64,000 nt of DNA from Carex sylvatica (Eukaryota > Streptophyta > Magnoliopsida > Poales > Cyperaceae), in the NCBI GenBank assembly GCA_964058845.1, contig CAXKVR010000034.1, forward strand, positions 62,001 to 126,000, read 5' to 3'. Positions 1 to 11,314 of the stretch are shown here, one piece after another. Numbering within the stretch: the stretch's first letter is position 1; every line of letters begins with the position of its first letter. The translations under genes were made by a program, and so were the position numbers. The notes beneath the pieces were generated by a model. The model had not been told where the DNA came from and did no database searches. It worked only from the letters and a program-made list of their open reading frames with translations.

Positions 1-465
1 TATTTCTCGGGCGGTGATTTCATTCTGAATATAGATTTTCTTCGAATCCAATAATCCGAGTGGCAATCAGCACTAAGAAATAATTTATTATTTCTCACTC
101 ATTTTTCTTTGTGGGTTACAGGTTTATTATACGAAGATAAAGAGCGCTTCCGGGTAATATTTGACAGCAGGGCCACCTAAAGGTATGGGACTTGGGTTTA
201 TTATATCTGACAGGGTGCAGAGAATATATCTATAGCATCATCCACTATAAAATATCAGATAATTATTGTAAATAAATTGAGATGTGGCAAAAATAATGGA
301 TGCTATTGGCAATGCATAAAAAGATCCATGCCTTATGTTATGTTAATTGAATGGTAAATAGACGTGGTAGAGATCGTCGCACCTCCGGATCGGGGGTGTG
401 ACAACATACCACATGGGGCTAATTATAGGTTTGTAATATAATCAAATAGAGGGACCTACCTAGCT

Positions 466-497
<32 letters not shown>
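1..497. other. Intergenic stretch, no gene seen
   Basis: Moderately AT-rich DNA with no convincing open reading frame or RNA gene. It ends in a (TA)n tract at about 469-497 that borders the first foldback element. Confidence 0.5.
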
Positions 498-500
<3 letters not shown>

Positions 501-918
501 GTTGGCTACTATGCTTATATAAGCATATTCCCACATATGCTTATAACTCATTTTTGTGCTTCCAATGTCCAAATGGTCGATCTGAACCATTCATCTTGTT
601 CTCCATATTAATATGTGCTTGGAAACTAAATTTTACATTTTTCTGAATTTTTTTACTATTTATTAAGCTATTTTGAAAATCGCTGATCCAACGGTGGCTG
701 CACAAAACAGTAAAATCAGCAGCCACCGTTGGATTAATAATTTTCAAGTGGCTTAATAAATAGTAAAAAAATTCAGAAAAATGTAAAATTTAGTTTCCAA
801 GCCCATATTAATATGGAGAACAAGATGAACGGTTCAGATCGACCATTTGGACATTGGAAGCACAAAAATGAGTTATAAGCATATGTGGGGATATGCTTAT
901 ATAAGCATAGTAGCCAAC

Positions 919-921
<3 letters not shown>
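498..921. mobile_element. Foldback MITE, family A, copy A1
   Basis: About 424 bp forming a long imperfect palindrome. The left tip GAGGTTGGCTACTATGC is mirrored at 905-921, and both arms hold the family cassette: a 'CTCCATATTAATATG' block, then a T-rich block with ACTATTTATTAAG. The central part carries an inverted CCAACGGTGGCTG unit. (TA)n lies on both sides. It has no coding capacity, so it is non-autonomous. The superfamily is uncertain; insertion into TA runs would fit a TA target duplication. Confidence 0.85.
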
Positions 922-958
<37 letters not shown>

Positions 959-2809
959 ATCACTACCAAACAGTAATACCAGTTAATTGCATATTAAATT
1001 GGAATGATAAGGAAAAATTAGAAAACACATCGGATACAGTAATATGAGAGTTAGAAATGATTCTAAAAAGATTAGAAAAAGAACAATATAAAGCACAATT
1101 GTCATAACAGTATGGAAGGAAAGAAACAGAAGAACCTTCACCCAAAAGAGGAAAATTGAGCATATCCTAATTAATGAGGCTTCAACCGATGTGCATAACT
1201 GGAGCTTGTTCAGTTAGGAGAGATAGTAGGGGAGGGGGTTTGGATATTTTAGAAGCATTTTTAATATTACTGGATGAACTTTTTAAGAACTGAGTAGTTC
1301 GATTCAGTTCAAACATTGTTACAAGGGTCACTTGATCCAAATAACACACCTGTAAATAACTTTCTATATCAATATATCTTAGGAAAAAATTTCCACTAAC
1401 TCTAAAAAAAAATGTTAAGTAGCTATTACAATGAATGAATTATGCACAAAGCAAAATCAGCATGGCTGAGGATTGCCATTATTAATTAGAAGATCAGTCA
1501 AAAGAGTCATAATAGTATTTTTTTTTTTTTTTTATATGTATATATCTAGAAAGACATTACATATATATTGCATATGCCATATGTGAATTTATACGCGAAT
1601 TCAAATATAAAGTTTGATTTTATAGTTTTTACTACACATTTCATTATCAACAAAAATAAAATATAAATTATAGCTAAAACTGCCCATTGACTAGGCAGTA
1701 TGGTGTAAAACCCCAGTCTTCTCTAGAGATGAATAAGGAGACTCGTAATCTGTGAACTGGTAAGAAATGGCTCGCTCCTGCTTAGCGCAGCGGGTGTCCG
1801 GGTGATAAGTCTCTTATAAATTTCACATTTTTCGTTGAGTTTTTCTCTCTTCTGTCCACTCAAAATTCATTCTTACACCAGAGAAGACATTGAGTACAGT
1901 ATTCACTATAAACAAACAATTGGTAATGTATGCCAATCCAATACAATGGTTGTTATTAATTGTCTGAAATTTTTACATTGAGAAACATAAATATAATATT
2001 CTGATGCTCACTCACACAACAACTTAAAAATCAATTTAACATGAAACACCAAAAAACTACTACTAATTTCACTGAACAGCAGATGTCAAAAAACATATTA
2101 ACTAATACAAGCACGACAACGATGAAAAGGGAAGGAAATAAAAATAAAAAAAAACTTTTGTAATTAGAAGGTTTCCACATCAAATCTTTAATATTGGATT
2201 TGGATTTAGCCCCATCTAAATACAAAGATATTCCATTATTTACCCATTAGATGATTATTTTAATTAAAAAAATGTAATTGTAATTGATAATATAAAATGT
2301 GAGTAATTCCGAAATGACAATCTTATTCCTCATTACCAGCCCATGCCCATCTCTTTCTTCTTTCTCAGTTTTTATGGGCTGTACCTGTTTTCCTACCTAC
2401 TGTCCAAGTCCAATTAGTTTCAAGAGAAAACAAACAAACAAACAAACAAACAAAAAAATCAAGCCAGCTTCACTCGGTCACCCAAAAAAGAAAATCTTTA
2501 CCTTTTTCCTTTTTTGTTTCATCTTATTTCCACACAGACAGTATAAAGTATAACATACTGTAGTTGAGCAGACTCCTCCTATATATATATGTATATATTC
2601 ATATAATAAATTGATTAGCTAACATAAACTCACTAATAGACCAACCTTGTCATAAAATTTCAAACAGCCAAACTTGAGATTCCATAAAACATAGACAAAA
2701 AACTGTACACGGTTTAATATCATGATGAACCCAAGCAGCTGACCCTTTTCTTCTTTTCTCCTCCAAAGTATATATATGATATGTTTCCTTCTAAGGTGAG
2801 TTTACCAAC
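922..2809. other. Intergenic stretch downstream of the Aux/IAA gene
   Basis: No supportable gene. It holds a (TA)n tract at 922-956, a short T run near 1518, a segment at about 1679-1888 with nested self-complementarity (see findings), and an (AAAC)n microsatellite at about 2427-2455. The part from roughly 2570 to 2809 is probably the 3' untranslated region of the Aux/IAA gene, which is read leftwards. Confidence 0.5.
2427..2455. repeat. (AAAC)n microsatellite
   Basis: Tetranucleotide AAAC/CAAA repeated about six times. Confidence 0.8.
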
Positions 2810-3997
2810 TTATCCTTGAGATGCTCTTGGTGCTGTACAACCACCAAAATATTTCATATTAGAAAATTAAAAGAAAGCAGAAACAAATTAAACTTACTGA
2901 ACTTTTTTTTTTTTGTTGCTCTTTTTAATTCATAGAGTAAATAGTTAAGTAATAACTATGTACCTAAGTTAATAGCCTCAGAGCTCTTCATGAGACGTAC
3001 ACGCTTGCATGCATCAACAAACATTCTACAAAAGGAAAAGAAAAATAAGAATGTTTACAGCAAAATAATTACATATTTTGTAATGTATCTGTGTTGGGCA
3101 TTATACAGATGAACTATAACAGCCATAATAACCCAGTCTGCGTACCTATATTGGCTATATTCGGTTTATAGGAGTTTGACCATCTTTACAATTTGTATCA
3201 ACAGCATAACATGTTATCTAACTAAGAAACTAAACAAGGAAACTAAATTAAAATTGGATAAACATAAACCAAACTAGAGATTGTGAACACAATTTTGTGT
3301 CCCAAGTACCAAGCAAAGTTGCAGCCTATGTAGACAAATAAACTATAGATTGTAAACACAAACTAGTACTTACAGGGACAAGTCAACTAGTATAATTTTA
3401 ATTTGCATGTAATAACTAACTGGCATGGTAATTGGTAAGAGAAGAAAACCAAAAACCAAAATTGGAGTGAATTGGAGATAATTTAGAAGAATAAAAGAAA
3501 GATGCATACTTCCAAGGGACATCCCCAACCAGCATCCAGTCACCATCTTTATCTTCATAAGTGGGTACATACTCAGTCCCATGGATCGGGTCCACCAGCT
3601 TTCTCTCCTCATTTGGATAATTACCTGATGGAACCAACAAATTCAAATGGGTGGTATTAATTAAATTGATAAACTTAATTACTTGTGGTGAAAATGAATT
3701 TGAGTTTTGAGTAGAGATGAAAAAAGAGATCGAAAAGAGTACAGACGAATTGTGAAGCAAGAGAACATGTCCTGGAGTGCAGAGAGGAGTTGTTGATATC
3801 CACTGTAAGCCTCCAAATCAACCTTCCTCAAATAAGGAGCACCATCAACTGCCACTTTTACAAGCTTGTTCTTGTTTGACCTCATTTTTAGTACTTCATT
3901 TCTACGATAATTTCTAACTGGCGGCCATCCCACCACCCGAGCCCTGCACCACCCACCATTTACAAATTCAATTCAATTCTCAGTCTAATTCACCCAA

Positions 3998-4028
<31 letters not shown>

Positions 4029-4312
4029 CTCAATACTCACTTGGGAGGTGGAGCTTTAGCTGAACCTGATTCTCGACCTGAACCAGCAGCCGCGTTACTA
4101 TCACTATCAGTATCAGGCGACTCGTCAGACTCATCTCCAGAAGCGCCGATTCTCGAGGTCAGATCAACGGTCTTCGAGAAGCCACGTTTCCTCTCCATCT
4201 CAGCTCCAACGCCGCGGCCACCACCAGGCAGTCCCAGCGTCAGCGCCGTCTCCTCATAGTCCAACCCCGATGCATCAGACTCCGTCGAGCTCCGCTCCGT
4301 CTCTACTGACAT
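2810..4312 (-). CDS. Aux/IAA transcriptional repressor, 5 exons
   Basis: Exons (minus strand) 4041-4312, 3747-3943, 3510-3624, 2964-3025 and 2810-2832 sum to 669 nt, giving 222 aa with GT/AG introns and consistent phases. Domain I is the EAR-type LTLGLPGG near residue 26, which in this family recruits TOPLESS co-repressors. Domain II is the degron core [13 protein letters not shown], bound by TIR1/AFB with auxin. Domains III/IV (PB1 fold) are recognisable as [16 protein letters not shown], then [20 protein letters not shown] and [17 protein letters not shown]. The product should be a short-lived nuclear protein that represses ARF factors. I chose the inner ATG at 4312 because the upstream in-frame ATG (4375) is followed by a CT-rich, 5'UTR-like run that encodes no family sequence. 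The protein ends APRASQG, shorter than many relatives. Assignment to a numbered IAA member is not possible here. Confidence 0.93.
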
Positions 4313-4375
4313 CTCTCTCTCTCTCTTTCTCTCTAGGTTTGAGGTTTGAGGTTTGGTTGAGATTTGATTAGCCAA

Positions 4376-6147
4376 GCTAGCCTAATTTGTTGGTTTTGTT
4401 AGAGAGAGAGAAAGAGGAGAAAGAGAAGGTCGCTTTCGATTCCTTGCAGATGCGGTCACCCGTGGTCGGGTGGGTCGGGGTTTGTTCGACTTTCAACCAC
4501 TCAGGTTACGACACGTGTCAGGTATAATAATTAAGCTTTACTACTGATGGTTATTGGTTGCACCTGGTTCAGTAAGTTGTGAAGGAATTCAATAATATGA
4601 AAAGAAAAAGAACGGGAACCGTGAACCAGGCGTAATTAGTGGATTCCCACTTTAGTGGTGGGTCCCAGTGTCGGTTGGAGCCGCTACATTTGCCCCTTTC
4701 TTGGGTGATTCCTTCAAATGAGTTGGACCGTCAGATGAAGGAGCAACGGCGATGAGATGAGATGAGTTGAGTTGAGGCCTATTGTTTGTTGGAGGAGTAA
4801 AATAGACGTTTCTATTATAAGAAAAGAAAAAGGCGGAGAGGAGAGGAGACATGTGACAGTTTTGGTCTGTCGGGAACTTGTCTCCTTCCTCCAACCGTGG
4901 AATGACCAATCTACCCTTGCTCTCGGGCGAGAGATGTTGACGCACTCAGAACGTCATGCCACACAAACAAACCGTAACAGTGAAATCAATAGATAATCGA
5001 TCCGATGCATGCATGCGCCGTAGGTTTCAATTTACTAAGAGAATCTCAATTAATATACAATTGCAAATAAAAAATAACTGTCAAATAAAATTAATTTCAA
5101 ATATAATTTTAAATTCTCTACATTCATGCAATTGCATTTTAATTATATTTATGCCACATCAGCGAAACTTTTATTAATTTTTTTCCGTTGACTGATTTAT
5201 AAATTCAAAATACATAATAACTCTTTCGTTGAGTCGCTCTTTGTTCCTCATCTCTACGATATCCACTCTCCCTCTCTCTCTATTAACCCCATCTCCACGA
5301 CAGTCTCTTCCTCTCTCTCTCTCTCTCTCCTTCGATCTCCATGAAGCCGAGTCATCTCAACCAGTCTTTGTTTGAATGTGAGTACAGTCCTCCAGTTAAT
5401 GAGAGAATGGATGTGTCCAGTTCTTGCTTATCAGAAACAGAAAAAAAAAACAATACATTTCTCCCTCTCTCTCTCCTTTCCTCTCCATGAAACAAAACAA
5501 AACAATGCGCACTACTAAAACAGATAATAGCAACAACAGCATTCGAAATAACTTGCTTTCAATTCCATGCATATTTAAGATCAACGACCTATTTGGAGCT
5601 TATTACAAAGTTTAGGATAAGTGCATCAGATTAATACTACAACAAATAAAGAAATAAAGAATAACAAAATATTTAGAAAATTTGGGCAAGGAGTTGATTT
5701 CCATTATCTTCACTGAACTTTTGGTAGCTGTGTGCAACATTAACATCTGATAGGTTTCACTAGACCGATCTCAGGCAGCTCTACAGTTTGTACCATAAAA
5801 TAATTCATCAAAATTTACAGAACTAATGTTTCAAACTAGATAAATAGTATATATATGCAAATTTATCCTTATACTAATTATCAACTTATTAAAATTCAAT
5901 GGTTCATGTATTCTAATTTTGTTCGAAATCAGGTCTTAGCTGAATATATGGATAAAAGATAAAGCATTTAACAATGCAGTTAGCATGTCAGCTAAATTTT
6001 AAAGGCAACAAAGAAGAACAATAAAAACCTATGTAGGAAAGAATAATCAATCAGTATCCTCCGTTCTGAATTTGTTCCATATGTTCTCAACCAAGTCCTG
6101 TTTGAGTTGTTCATTTGTTGATCTATTACGAACGTTCAGATGATTGC
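4376..6147. other. Aux/IAA promoter side and intergenic DNA
   Basis: The segment contains the Aux/IAA 5' flank (pyrimidine-rich on one strand, G-box above) and CT microsatellites at about 5267-5329. No convincing gene is visible. An ATG at 5341 follows the CT-rich run and could be a short first exon ending at a GTGAGT donor near 5378, but I found no further exon. Confidence 0.4.
4510..4519. promoter_or_regulatory. G-box palindrome upstream of Aux/IAA
   Basis: GACACGTGTC is a perfect 10-bp palindrome containing CACGTG, about 200 bp upstream of the chosen Aux/IAA start codon. Such sites bind bZIP and bHLH factors in plants. Its function here is inferred from position only. Confidence 0.4.
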
Positions 6148-7368
6148 TTAGATATTGTTGAAATCCAGCAAGACGGCCTCGAGAAACTTTCGGACTTCCA
6201 GCCTTGATACAATCCCATTAACTTCTTCATCAGACCAAATATTATCATCATTAGTATATTTATCTCTTTCGTCCTCCACAATCATATTATGCATTATTAC
6301 ACAAGCTCTCATAATCTCTTTTATAGTATCCTTGCACCACAACCATGTCGGACTACTAATGATAGCAAATCGTGCCTGAAGGACCCCAAACGCTCTCTCA
6401 AAATCTTTCCTAGCAGCCTCTTGTCGTTTTGCGAATAAATGAGCCTTGGCTCCTTGAGGTAATGGGATTGACTTCACAAATGTCGCCCAATTGGGATAGA
6501 TTTCATCTGTGAGGTAATAACCCAAGTTGTAATTATTTTCATTAACATAGAAGGCTACTACCGGGGCCCTACCTTCTAAGACCTCATGAAAAAGCGGAGA
6601 ACGCTCTAACACATTGATGTCATTCGATGTACCTGGGAGACCAAAAAAGGCATGCCATATCCACAAATCATATGAAGCAACAGCCTCAAGCACCATGGTT
6701 GGATGACTATGATCTCCTCTAAGATATTGGCCATGCCATGCAACTGGACAATTCTTCCATTCCCAGTGTATGCAGTCTATACTACCTAACATACCTGAAA
6801 AACCGCGTTGTTGCCCTTTGCGAAGTAATCTTTCAAGGTCTTTTGGATTTGGCCTTCGCAAGTACTCATCACCAAACACATCTATAATAGCACTTATAAA
6901 TCTCTTCGTGCACTCAATTGTGGTGCTTTCGCCAATCCGAATATACTCATCCACGGCATCAGCAGCAACACCATAGGCTAGCAATCGTATTGTTGCTATA
7001 CACTTTTGTAGGAGTGATAGACCTTGCCTACCAATCGCATCTTGCTTATTCTGGAAATATGGATCATGTGTCGTAACACCATCTACTATGCGAAGAAATA
7101 AATTACGCCGCATCCTAAACCTACGACGAAATAACTCCTCATTGTATGTGGGGTTTTCAGAGAAATAATCATCAAACAACTTTCTGTGACCTTCTTCCCG
7201 ACCCCTCTCAATATACCTTCGTGGCTTCTTTTGTCGATTTGAGGAAGAGGAGCTGTTCAAGGATCGATTATTTGTGGCATGCGTGTCATCAAAGAAATAA
7301 GACACAACATAAGGATGCAACAATATATCTTCTATGATATTATCTAATTCCTCGGAAGAAGAGCTCAT
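6148..7368 (-). CDS. PIF/Harbinger transposase, intact ORF
   Basis: A single uninterrupted 406-aa frame of the plant Harbinger transposase family (DDE_Tnp_4/Plant_trans type), which cuts and pastes elements with short TIRs and 3-bp TWA target duplications. Visible landmarks: a Ser-rich basic N-terminus (RQKKPRRYIERGREEG); a helix-turn-helix-like segment around LFRRRFRMRRNLFLRIVDGV; the first acidic residue in MLGSIDCIHWEWKNCP; the second in GLPGTSNDINVLERSP; and the glutamate in EAARKDFERAFGVLQARF. The length matches the family (about 350-450 aa). The start is the first ATG (7368) and no stop or frameshift interrupts the reading frame, so it could still be expressed. Its divergent partner ORF begins about 160 bp away at 7531 but is damaged. 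I could not find matching TIRs on both sides. Confidence 0.9.
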   Translation of the reverse strand: MSSSSEELDNIIEDILLHPYVVSYFFDDTHATNNRSLNSSSSSNRQKKPRRYIERGREEGHRKLFDDYFSENPTYNEELFRRRFRMRRNLFLRIVDGVTTHDPYFQNKQDAIGRQGLSLLQKCIATIRLLAYGVAADAVDEYIRIGESTTIECTKRFISAIIDVFGDEYLRRPNPKDLERLLRKGQQRGFSGMLGSIDCIHWEWKNCPVAWHGQYLRGDHSHPTMVLEAVASYDLWIWHAFFGLPGTSNDINVLERSPLFHEVLEGRAPVVAFYVNENNYNLGYYLTDEIYPNWATFVKSIPLPQGAKAHLFAKRQEAARKDFERAFGVLQARFAIISSPTWLWCKDTIKEIMRACVIMHNMIVEDERDKYTNDDNIWSDEEVNGIVSRLEVRKFLEAVLLDFNNI

Positions 7369-7530
7369 TTCAGTACAAAGAGAAAATAGTTGTAAATTGT
7401 GTTGTTAAAAGTGCTATTTGGATCGCTTAAAAAATAATTCGAATACCTAAAAACGATAATTACATTACTATTGATATGCTATAATTACAGTAGTATCTAT
7501 AACCAGTCAATGCAAAATCATTAGGGTAAT

Positions 7531-8182
7531 GTGAGAAAGGCAGTCAACAAGTTCATTGGTTGTTTCGATCATATTATAAGACGGAAGGAAAGTGGTCTGA
7601 ATGATGAGGATACGAAAGTTAGTGCATTAATGTTATATCAGCAGAATGAACCAGTTACATTTAAGTACATTCACTGTTGGGAAGTTTTGAAGAACCAAGA
7701 AAAATGGATTAGCTATATGGAATGGATGAACAAGAACGATAAAAAAAAAGGTTCGGGTCGAAAGCGTACTAAGACTCCTAGTTCCACAGACTTGAACTTG
7801 CCCGACAGTGACACAGATGGTAATGAAGAAGCAGAAACATTGACGACTCCAGCTAGACCCATCGGAACGAAGGCTGCTAAAGCTGCTTTGTCGCAGAAAA
7901 AAAAAGCTTGCAATGGATCCCCAAAACATTGCTGATTTAGATAGAACGGAATACATGAATGCATTCATTTCTGCTATAGATGAGTTGCGAAAGGACAAAA
8001 AAGATTATCACGAGGACAAAAAAAGGCAGCACGAAGAGAACAAGCGGATCCACGAAGAGAACATGAGGAAGCACGAAGACAAAATGGAGATGCAATTACT
8101 CGCAATAGATCATTCAAAATTGGATGGAGGTCAATATGCAATCTATCAAAGGAGGCTTAAATCTTTTTTGAAGGATGATTGA
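7531..8182 (+). pseudogene. Harbinger companion protein (Myb/NAM-associated type), truncated and frameshifted
   Basis: This frame resembles the second protein of plant PIF/Harbinger elements, a DNA-binding partner often annotated as Myb/SANT-like, NAM-associated or 'glutathione S-transferase T3-like'. Two overlapping frames are needed. Frame one (7531-7935) has VNKFIGCFDHIIRRKESG and FKYIHCWEVLKNQEKW, then a basic, acidic linker and RPIGTKAAKAA. Frame two (7913-8182) is a charged coiled-coil with KHEDKMEMQL and a LKSFLKDD end. The shift lies at an A9 run near 7898. The N-terminal Myb-like domain, usually over 100 residues, is missing because only about 160 bp separate it from the transposase. 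It is therefore probably non-functional, so mobility would need a partner supplied in trans. Confidence 0.8.
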
Positions 8183-8464
8183 TGGTATTGATGGGCTACA
8201 GAGATTAGGCAGAAGTGTCTTTAATATGAATAAAGTTAGTTGATGTATTTTGTTTACTCTTTCACAAGTTTTTGTTTTCAATGAAATGATAGTATAATCA
8301 GTTTTTCGATTTTCATTGTTGTTAATTACAAAAGGAATTGGGTTACAATTTGGGTTCAATGATTTATTTTTTCATTAAAACCTGGAACCAAACAAGTGTA
8401 TTCATTTTGATAAAAACAAAATAGTACTAAAACAGAAAACCATACGTCAGCAGAAGTGGTGGTA
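8183..8464. other. Right flank of the Harbinger element
   Basis: AT-rich DNA. On the minus strand, 8375-8395 reads like a plant Harbinger terminal motif (TTGTTTGGTTCCAGG), which would place the element's right end near 8395. No matching left end was found, so the boundary is tentative. Confidence 0.35.
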
Positions 8465-9229
8465 CTAGCTGGTACATGAAATAATATTATAATAATGAAC
8501 CTCTTGAGGCTGACTAGTGTTATTGAAGCCACTGTAAGAAGCCCAAAGTTTATTGTCACACCCCTTTGCATGCTCAACCATAGTAATCCAACCTTTATCG
8601 AAATCGGACTTGATGCCAAGTATCTGAAAGAATTTGTGTGAGAGGGAGGGTGCTGAAAACATGTATTATCTTCCATGCCATAAAAAAATAATATTTATTA
8701 ATTGAGGAGATTTCACATATACCTCTCAAAAACTTCAAAATTACAATCCAAATCATGGTGCCAGTACTAAGTTCTTAGCAGAAAAAATATCATCCCAGGA
8801 TAACAATCCAAATCCTAGTGCCAGTACTAGCAAATTGTGGTAGCCATCAGAGCTGTCAGTGTCACTACCAAGATCAGTCTGTCCTGGAACCAATATAACC
8901 TAGTATGCATTCGTTCAATCCTAACTGTACCTATATTATTTGGGAATTAGTTGGTACGAGAATTATAATTTATAAAAATACGTATCATTCTGGGTCTGTG
9001 CAGATCCTGGTACTAGAATTACTCTGAGATTGCAAGTGTAGCATAAATAAATAACTACGGGCTAGTATCCTTACCTTGCGAAGTTCAGCTTGATTATGGT
9101 AATATGACCAGAGGAAGTCACTCACTGTTTTGATGTTATTATTTTCGAGGAGAGAAGCACGACCTGAGTCAATGTTCTTCAGACTCCCTACTTTGTGCTT
9201 CAGCTCCAGCTGGATGGGTTTTTGAGACG
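8465..9229 (-). pseudogene. CBP60-like calmodulin-binding protein fragment
   Basis: Two minus-strand exons join in phase: 9075-9229 (VGSLKNIDSGRASLLENN, then IKTVSDFLWSYYHNQAELRK) and 8465-8623 (ILGIKSDFDKGWITMVEHAK, then GCDNKLWASYSG). Together they match the central region of plant CALMODULIN-BINDING PROTEIN 60 family members, which are nuclear DNA-binding immune and development regulators (pattern: LxxIxxxGxxxxxLxxxxIxTVxDFL...LRxILG...W...VEHAxxC). The donor GTAAGG and acceptor CAG are intact. The N-terminal half and the C-terminal calmodulin-binding part are not found; frame two runs into a stop after NNTSQPQ. The left edge lies within about 70 bp of the putative Harbinger end, so that insertion may have cut the gene. 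I call it a remnant, but a short expressed gene cannot be excluded. Confidence 0.65.
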
Positions 9230-9989
9230 CTGCACAAAAAGCAGCATCAAATCAGCAAGGATAATAAATACAAGTATTTGATTTGCACACCAGCATCAAC
9301 ACATACTGGGTATTAAAATCTCTACATTTGTGAAGTAAAAAGGAGAAGGACTATGCTAACTGACAAGACTTCCAAATTCACGCATACATAGTTACAACCA
9401 TACATTTAGCATATTCGGAAGAAAAAGCATAAAGAAAGTCTAGTGTTTTTGATTGGGGTCTTCGTATAGTTTTATTAGTTGTTTTCAGAATCAACTGACT
9501 TGTTGGATTGACTGGCTGATCAGAACAATCTAAATTACCAGTAAAATATAGATATTGGGTTAAGAACTTGAGACACCCTACCACATGCTCTCTAGCTCTT
9601 TTATGGATGCAATACTTATAAAATTGTCCAAGAGGACAGGTAGAGATAGAAGAGAAGAGAAGAATGGGCACAAATAAGAAGGGCCGGGCACATTGAACTA
9701 AAAACTAACATATGGCAAACCATAAATAATGTGATTTTACCTATATATTTATCTAACACCGCGTTTGAATGAGGAACAGTGGAACAAATACAACGATGAA
9801 GAAATTAATATCTAACTTTATTTGGTCGGGAATATTTAGCGCACCGCTCTAATTAATGGATGGATGTTATTGTTATCAGTTATGCTCTTATTAACTTTCA
9901 ATGACTTACATTCGTTACTTATTAAATTAAGATGTACTATGAACAAAAATAAGAAAATATATAATTCTGCAACCAACCAAAATAAATAA
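9230..9989. other. Intergenic stretch, no gene seen
   Basis: No family match in any frame. Short open frames on the minus strand (9378-9671) show no domain. It contains an AAAT-rich run near 9985. Confidence 0.4.
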
Positions 9990-10125
9990 ATAAATAACTT
10001 ACATAGGTCACCATCAGTACTCCATTGCAACCGCGAACGCTGATGCCAGTAGGCATTTATTTGGGTGAGACATCTGTTATATTGATCTTGCACAGCCTTC
10101 TGTCGCTCTTGATTACATGTACAGT
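9990..10125 (-). mobile_element. LINE (non-LTR retrotransposon) scrap
   Basis: The minus strand reads NQERQKAVQDQYNRC, then AYWHQRSRLQWSTDGDL. This matches the linker between endonuclease and reverse transcriptase in plant LINEs, where the usual pattern is E-x-YW-x-QRSR-x-QW-x-x-x-GD-x-NTKFFH. The frame loses similarity right after GDL, so only about 45 codons remain. It is a dead fragment. Confidence 0.5.
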
Positions 10126-10540
10126 TAGTTGTACACCATTAACAAAGCCTCCCAATTGAACAAAACGCAATTTAATGCTTTTTCTACAGGAAGAGGACTG
10201 AAAATTTCTTTTTGACGCAATAAATTAGCCTAATTATTTAATTACGATATTTGCATTTTAGAATGGAGTACGTCTATTTTTATTTTATTTTTTATAATTG
10301 ATGAATTATTTCTCTTTTTTTTCTCATTTTTTTTGGGGGTAAATTATGGGTTCATGCCTTCATACGTACATAGATTTCTATTTATTGTATTTGACGTAAT
10401 TTTCATATCTGTCTCGATTATCAAATAAATTTTTTCTCTTTATATATGTATATATATATATATATATATATCTCTTTAAGTATAATTAATTCGATCTCAC
10501 GTTCAATTTTTTTTTTTTTTTAAATACAGTCGTGGAGTAG
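10126..10540. other. AT-rich intergenic stretch
   Basis: Nothing gene-like. It contains a T-rich block at 10310-10330, a (TA)n tract at about 10440-10471 and a T17 run near 10505. Confidence 0.5.
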
Positions 10541-10850
10541 TAGGCCGAGTGTGGATAAACTACTATATATGCATAGTGCAGATTGATCTGTACTATATAT
10601 TAATTATTTTAATGTTCAAACAATTAATCTAAATTATTCAACATGATCTTAATATGACTATTTATTAAGATGGATTAGATCATTTTGAACGGTTCGGATT
10701 ATTTTGAAAGTAATTTTTTTTTTGCAAGTACATATTCATGTGGAAATTATTTTGAACGGTTCGGATTGACCGTTAAGATTTTGAAAACTTAAATATTGAG
10801 CCGTTGCACGGAGGCCCTCTATATGCTATGCGTAGCATATCAGCATTTTC
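10541..10850. mobile_element. Degenerate family A foldback pieces (A2)
   Basis: Two rearranged arm fragments. 10570-10680 resembles a left arm (AACATGATCTTAATATG, then ACTATTTATTAAGATGG). 10740-10850 is a right arm with the tip CCGTTGCACGGAGGCCCTCT that recurs in copy A5. No matching opposite tip is found, so this is a truncated composite. Confidence 0.6.
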
Positions 10851-10860
10851 ATATATGTGG

Positions 10861-11260
10861 ATTTGGCTACGGTGCTATGGGTTGCATAGAGGGCTATGGT
10901 GTTACGGCTCAATATTCGAGTTTTCAAAATCCTAATGGTCAATCTGAACTGTTCATCTTGTTCTCCATATTAATATGTGTTTGGAGACTAAATTTTATAT
11001 TTTTTGGAAAAAATTTACTATTTTTTTAGATAGGTAGAAAATCACTTGATCTAAAAAATTCTGCACCAGATATTTGATTTTCTACCTATCTAAAAAACAT
11101 AGTAAAAAATTTACAAAAAAATGTAAAATTTGGTCTCCAAACACATATTAATATGGAGAACAAGATGAATGGTTTGGATTGACCGTTAGGATTTTGAAAA
11201 CTCGAATATTGAGCAATAGCACCGTAGCCCTCTATGCAACCCATAGCACCGTAGCCAAAT
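10861..11260. mobile_element. Foldback MITE, family A, copy A3
   Basis: About 400 bp palindrome. The left tip ATTTGGCTACGGTGCTATGG is mirrored at 11241-11260, and the arm cassette includes CTCCATATTAATATGTG. The loop region is flanked by the inverted unit TAGATAGGTAGAAAATCA. A (CT)n then (TA)n tract adjoins the right end. Confidence 0.85.
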
Positions 11261-11274
11261 CTCTCTCTCTCTCT

Positions 11275-11311
<37 letters not shown>

Positions 11312-11314
<3 letters not shown>

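Noticed and set aside
2299..2553. 84-codon open frame
   Set aside because: It crosses an AAAC microsatellite and has no domain; probably chance.
4041..4259. Plus-strand 72-codon open frame
   Set aside because: It is the antisense shadow of Aux/IAA exon 1.
4313..4375. Upstream Aux/IAA start codon
   Set aside because: The 21 extra residues come from CT-rich leader sequence and are not typical of the family; the inner ATG is preferred.
5341..5600. Possible first exon after a CT-rich leader
   Set aside because: A plausible start and donor exist, but no downstream exon could be found before the Harbinger element.
9836..10093. Upstream exon for the CBP60 fragment
   Set aside because: It can be spliced in phase to 9075-9229, but the encoded residues match the LINE endonuclease-RT linker, not a CBP60 N-terminus.
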